Source of the DNA: Gammaproteobacteria bacterium
Lineage (GTDB): Bacteria; Pseudomonadota; Gammaproteobacteria; Steroidobacterales; Steroidobacteraceae
NCBI GenBank assembly: GCA_005878095.1
Contig: VBNH01000068.1
Location: 1 to 41,587 of the forward strand
Reading direction: 5' to 3'
Length of the DNA: 41,587 nucleotides
Shown here: positions 38,230 through 41,587 of the stretch, piece by piece
How positions within the stretch are numbered: position 1 is the stretch's first letter
Layout of the letters: each line of letters begins with the position of its first letter
The notes under the pieces: generated by a model
Seen by the model: the letters and a program-made list of their open reading frames with translations, nothing else
The model's database searches: none
What the model was told of the DNA's origin: nothing
Made by a program: the position numbers and the translations under genes

Positions 38230-39170
38230 CGAGGTACGCGCGGGTGCGGCGCAGCTTGGGGGTGCTGCTGGTGCTGACGATCGGTGCGGGCGGCGCGGGT
38301 TACGCGCACGGCGGCGACGCCCCGCCGCAGCCGATCACGCTGAGTGCCGCCGAGCAGGCACGGCTTGGAGTGCAGACGCAGGTCCTGACCGCGGCGCCGG
38401 CGCCGCAGGGTCACGCGAGCACCGCGCGGGTGCTCGACCCGGGACCGCTGATCCAGCTCGACGCTGATCTGGCGGCGGCGTCCGCGAGTCTCGCGGCCTC
38501 GCGCGCCGAGGCCGGCCGCACGCGCAAGCTGTACACGGAGGATCGTACCGCTTCGGCGCGCGCACTGGAGATGGCCGAGGCGCAGGCGCAGGCCGACCTG
38601 CAACGCGTGAACGGCGCGCAGCGGCGTCTGTTGCTCGAGTGGGGCGAGGGTGTGGCACGCCTGCCCGCGCGGCGCCGCGCCGCGCTGCTGAATGATCTGG
38701 CGCACGTGCGTTCGGAGCTGGTGCGCATCGAGCTGCCCGCCGAGGCGCCGGTCCCTCCGGCGGGCGCCGTCGTCCGCCTGCGCGGCAGCGCCGCGGCAAC
38801 CATGCAGGCGAAGGTGCTGGGCATGTTGCCGGTCGCGGATCCGCGCCTGCAGACGCGCGGGGTGCTTGCCGAGCTCAGCGGCTCGCAGGCCCAGCTTGCG
38901 GTCGGGCAGATGCTCGGCGCGCAGCTGCCCGGCTCCGCCTCACCGGCGGGAGTCATCCTGGCGCGCGGCGCACTGCTGCGCGAGGGCTCGCAGGTGTGGG
39001 CGTACGTGCAGACGGGGCCGACCACTTTCGTGCGCCGCGAGGTGACGGGCTTTCAGCCGCTCACCGCCGGGTGGTTCGTCTCGGGCGGTTTTGCGCCGGG
39101 CGAGCGTGTCGTCACCGCCGGCGCCGCAGCGCTCCTGGGGGTGGAAGCTCCGGCCGGCGGCGGGGACTGA
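38226..39170 (+). CDS. Periplasmic adaptor (membrane fusion protein) of an RND system
   Basis: This 314-residue protein has an N-terminal signal/anchor (RRSLGVLLVLTIGAGGAGYAHGG), a short helical hairpin (about 80-145, rich in Ala and Glu) and beta-rich domains. The ending GWFVSGGFAPGERVVTAGAAALLGVE is the typical C-terminus of adaptors in CusB/CzcB-like systems. It is short for the family, and the lipoyl halves are hard to see. ATGA couples it to the channel gene, and the pump starts two bases after its stop. The cargo is unknown. Confidence 0.8.
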   Translation: MTRYARVRRSLGVLLVLTIGAGGAGYAHGGDAPPQPITLSAAEQARLGVQTQVLTAAPAPQGHASTARVLDPGPLIQLDADLAAASASLAASRAEAGRTRKLYTEDRTASARALEMAEAQAQADLQRVNGAQRRLLLEWGEGVARLPARRRAALLNDLAHVRSELVRIELPAEAPVPPAGAVVRLRGSAAATMQAKVLGMLPVADPRLQTRGVLAELSGSQAQLAVGQMLGAQLPGSASPAGVILARGALLREGSQVWAYVQTGPTTFVRREVTGFQPLTAGWFVSGGFAPGERVVTAGAAALLGVEAPAGGGD

Positions 39171-39171
39171 C

Positions 39172-41587
39172 GTGCTCGCCGCGATCGTCCGCTGGTCCCT
39201 GCGCTTTCCGGTCGTGGTGTGCGCGCTGGCGGGGATGCTCGCCCTGTACGGGGTGCTGGTGCTGGCGCGCGCCAAGTACGACGTGTTCCCGGAGTTCGTG
39301 CCTCCCCAGGCGACGGTACAGACCGAGGCGCCGGGGCTGGTCGCCGAGCAGGTGGAGTTGCTGGTGACGCTGCCGATCGAGCAGGCGATCAGCGGCGCGA
39401 GCGGCGTGCAGGCGGTGCGCTCGGAAACCATCTCCGGGCTGTCGGTGGTGACCGTGGTGTTCCAGGAGAACCTCGATCCGTACCGCGCGCGGCAGATCGT
39501 CGCCGAAGCCCTGGAGCAGGTCACCGCACGGCTGCCGCAGGGCGTGAAGCCGCCCAAGCTCGAGCCGCTGACGTCCTCGACCATGGACCTGCTGAAAGTC
39601 GGCATCGTGAGCGAAGCTCTGTCGCCGATGCAGTTGCGCGATCTGGCGCAATGGACCATCCGCCCGCGGCTGCTCGCGGTTCCCGGAGTCGCCCGGGCGA
39701 CGCTCTACGGGGGCGATGAGCGGCAGCTGCAGGTGCAGGTCGAGCCGCGGGAGCTGAACGCGCGCGACCTGGCTTTCGGCGACATCGTGGCGGCGGTGCG
39801 GTCCGCCACCGGGGTGCGGGGCGGGGGGTTCATCGAGACTCCCAACCAGCGCGTGCTCATCGAGAGCCGCGGCCAGACACTCGATGTGGCGGCGCTCGGG
39901 GCTGCCGTGGTGCCCGCCGCCTCGGCGGCGCCCGCCACGCCGGCGGCCCCTGCGGGGGCGCCGCTGCCTCTGCGGCTGCGCGACTTTGCGACCGTGACGG
40001 ACGGGGTGGCGCCGAAGTTCGGCGACACGCTCATCATGGGCAGGCCGGGCGTGCTGCTGAACCTCTCCAGCCAGTACGGCGCCAACACGCTCATCGTGAC
40101 GCGCGCGGTCGAGGCGGCGCTGGCGGAGCTTGCCCCGGGGCTGCGCTCGCGGGGCGTGAGGCTGTACTCGGGGCTCCACCGGCCGGCGAACTTCATCGAG
40201 AACGCGCTCGCCGGCATCCGCCTGGACGTGCTGCTGGGTGCGGTGCTCATCACGCTGGTGCTGTTCCTGTTCCTGCGCGACCTGCGCAGCGTCGCGGTGA
40301 CGTTCGTCTCCATTCCACTCGCGCTGCTCGCCGCCGTGATCGTGGTGGACGCCGTCGGCTGGACCATCAACACCATGACCCTGGGGGGGCTGGCGGTGGC
40401 GCTCGGCGTGGTGGTCGACGATGCCATCATCGGCGTGGAGAACATCGTGCGGCGCCTGCGTGGCACGCACGCCCACGGCCTCGAGGCCCGCGAGGTCATC
40501 CACAACGCAACGGTCGAGGTGCGCGCTCCGGTCGTGTACGCCACCTTCGTCGTGGTGCTGGTGCTGGCGCCGATGCTGCTGCTGTCCGGGCTGCAGGGCA
40601 GTTTCTTCGCGCCGCTCGCCGCGTCCTTCTCGCTGGCGACCCTGGCGTCGCTCATGGTGGCGCTCACCGTCACACCCGCCGCCGCCTGGCTGCTGCTCAG
40701 GCGCACCGAGCCGCATGCGGAAGCCGCGTGGCTCACGCGCCTGAAAGACCGTCATGAGGCGCTGCTGCGCCGCTGGAGTGCCTTCCCGCGCCGCGTGACC
40801 ATCGGCTCCGTCCTCGTGACGCTGCTGGCCGCGGCGGCGTTGCCGCTGTTTGGCAGCGAGCTCATGCCGCCGTTTCGCGAGGGTCATTTCGTCGTGCAGG
40901 CGTATGCCACCCCCGGCACCTCCCTGACCGCCATGCGGGCCCTCGGCGCGCGCGTGGCGCGCGACCTGCTGGCGATCCCCGGCATCGTGACCGTCGAGCA
41001 GACCATGGGTCGCGCGGAATCCGGCGAGGACACCTGGGAGCCGAACCGCAGCGAGTTTCACGTCGAGCTCGGGCGCATGTCGGGCCGCGCCGAGGAAGCC
41101 ACCCAGGCGGCCATCCGCGCAGCGCTGCAGCACTACCCGAGCCTGCGCACCGAGGTGCTGACCTTTCTCGGCGACCGCCTGAGCGAGTCGCTGTCCGGTG
41201 AGGTCGCGCCCGTGGCCGTCAACGTGTTTGGCCCGGATCTGGACGAGCTCGACCGGGTGGCGGATGCGATTGCCGCCGTGGCGCGCACGGTGCCGGGAGC
41301 GAGCGATGTGCAGGTGCAGGCCCCCTCCGGAGCACCGTTCCTGCGCGTGGACCTGCGGCCCGAGCAGCTGGGCCAATACGGCTTCACCGCCGCCGACGTG
41401 CTCGATACGGTCGAGACGGCTTACCAGGGTACGACCGCGGCGCAGGTCTACGACGCGAACAAGGTGATCGATCTCACCGTGCGGCTGCCGCCGGCCGAGC
41501 GCGTCGATCCGGAGGCGATCGGGCAACTGCTGGTGCGGACTGCGAACGGGGTGACCGTGCCGCTGAAGGACCTCGCCACACTCTCGC
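39172..41587 (+). CDS. RND-family efflux pump, 3' end outside window
   Basis: About 805 codons are present without a stop. The GTG at 39172 begins VLAAIVRWSLRFPVVVCALAG with the first transmembrane helix, followed by KYDVFPEFVPPQATVQTEAPG and PIEQAISGASGVQAVRSET, typical of RND porter domains. The helix bundle with IPLALLAAVIVVDAVGWTIN and ALGVVVDDAIIGVENIVRRL is clear. It resembles CzcA/CusA-type pumps, but the fourth helix reads VDDAIIGVENI without the charged DFG--DG pattern of metal pumps, so the substrate class is open. A low-complexity Ala/Pro insert lies at about 39908-39965. Confidence 0.85.
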   Translation, partial: MLAAIVRWSLRFPVVVCALAGMLALYGVLVLARAKYDVFPEFVPPQATVQTEAPGLVAEQVELLVTLPIEQAISGASGVQAVRSETISGLSVVTVVFQENLDPYRARQIVAEALEQVTARLPQGVKPPKLEPLTSSTMDLLKVGIVSEALSPMQLRDLAQWTIRPRLLAVPGVARATLYGGDERQLQVQVEPRELNARDLAFGDIVAAVRSATGVRGGGFIETPNQRVLIESRGQTLDVAALGAAVVPAASAAPATPAAPAGAPLPLRLRDFATVTDGVAPKFGDTLIMGRPGVLLNLSSQYGANTLIVTRAVEAALAELAPGLRSRGVRLYSGLHRPANFIENALAGIRLDVLLGAVLITLVLFLFLRDLRSVAVTFVSIPLALLAAVIVVDAVGWTINTMTLGGLAVALGVVVDDAIIGVENIVRRLRGTHAHGLEAREVIHNATVEVRAPVVYATFVVVLVLAPMLLLSGLQGSFFAPLAASFSLATLASLMVALTVTPAAAWLLLRRTEPHAEAAWLTRLKDRHEALLRRWSAFPRRVTIGSVLVTLLAAAALPLFGSELMPPFREGHFVVQAYATPGTSLTAMRALGARVARDLLAIPGIVTVEQTMGRAESGEDTWEPNRSEFHVELGRMSGRAEEATQAAIRAALQHYPSLRTEVLTFLGDRLSESLSGEVAPVAVNVFGPDLDELDRVADAIAAVARTVPGASDVQVQAPSGAPFLRVDLRPEQLGQYGFTAADVLDTVETAYQGTTAAQVYDANKVIDLTVRLPPAERVDPEAIGQLLVRTANGVTVPLKDLATLS

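Noticed and set aside
39112-41526. Open frame of about 800 codons antisense to the RND pump
   Set aside because: The sense strand encodes a clear RND protein; the antisense product is a His/Arg-rich shadow.

Overview
The window is about 41.6 kb of GC-rich DNA from a diderm proteobacterium. A complete set of lipid A aminoarabinose (arn) genes, a TolC-type/RND efflux set and a CaiD-like hydratase point to the Gammaproteobacteria. The high GC content and catabolic gene content would fit a Steroidobacterales/Nevskiales-like soil or water lineage, but this placement is an inference. No rRNA, tRNA, CRISPR array or intact insertion sequence was seen.

Layout. (1) Positions 1-3110 are a lower-GC accessory stretch with wreckage of two toxin-antitoxin loci: a HigB toxin stub behind an intact palindrome and HigA, and a YefM/ParE fossil. 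It also holds a DUF2845 secreted protein, an MDR oxidoreductase and short tandem repeats. (2) Positions 3112-7424 are a signalling/stress block: a degenerate GGDEF protein, a GTG-started ElaB/YqjD-like membrane protein, a CHASE3-like histidine kinase, a stand-alone receiver and a NarL/FixJ regulator. Two GTAG-N8-CTAC palindromes lie between the first two genes. (3) Positions 7624-11658 look like 4-hydroxyproline catabolism: epimerase, a DapA-family deaminase/dehydratase with an apparent CTG start, a divergent FAD D-amino-acid dehydrogenase and a TSUP-family permease. (4) Positions 11663-14485 hold a divergent pair resembling the arginine transaminase pathway (aruI/aruH). (5) Positions 14517-21611 hold six convergently arranged genes that can be assembled on paper into a route from gamma-butyrobetaine through carnitine to glycine betaine. 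Both outer promoters carry related AT-rich inverted repeats.

(6) Positions 21771-24158 hold a MurJ-family flippase and a small outer-membrane beta-barrel. (7) Positions 24155-28707 hold histidine-degradation genes hutG and hutF in divergent orientation, with hutF translationally coupled to a cstA-type transporter and its small partner. (8) Positions 28704-29510 hold an orphan TolQ/ExbB/MotA-type protein. (9) Positions 29676-36802 are an arn operon in non-enterobacterial order, with the two ArnA activities on separate genes. It runs by overlap into (10) a TolC-like lipoprotein, a periplasmic adaptor and an RND pump cut off by the window end.

The main theme is catabolism of nitrogenous compounds (hydroxyproline, arginine, histidine, betaines) arranged as tight divergent or coupled units without a local transcription factor, next to envelope-defence genes. 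The strongest candidates for something little described are the compact gamma-butyrobetaine/carnitine cluster with its shared operator, and the arn operon fused to an RND efflux set.
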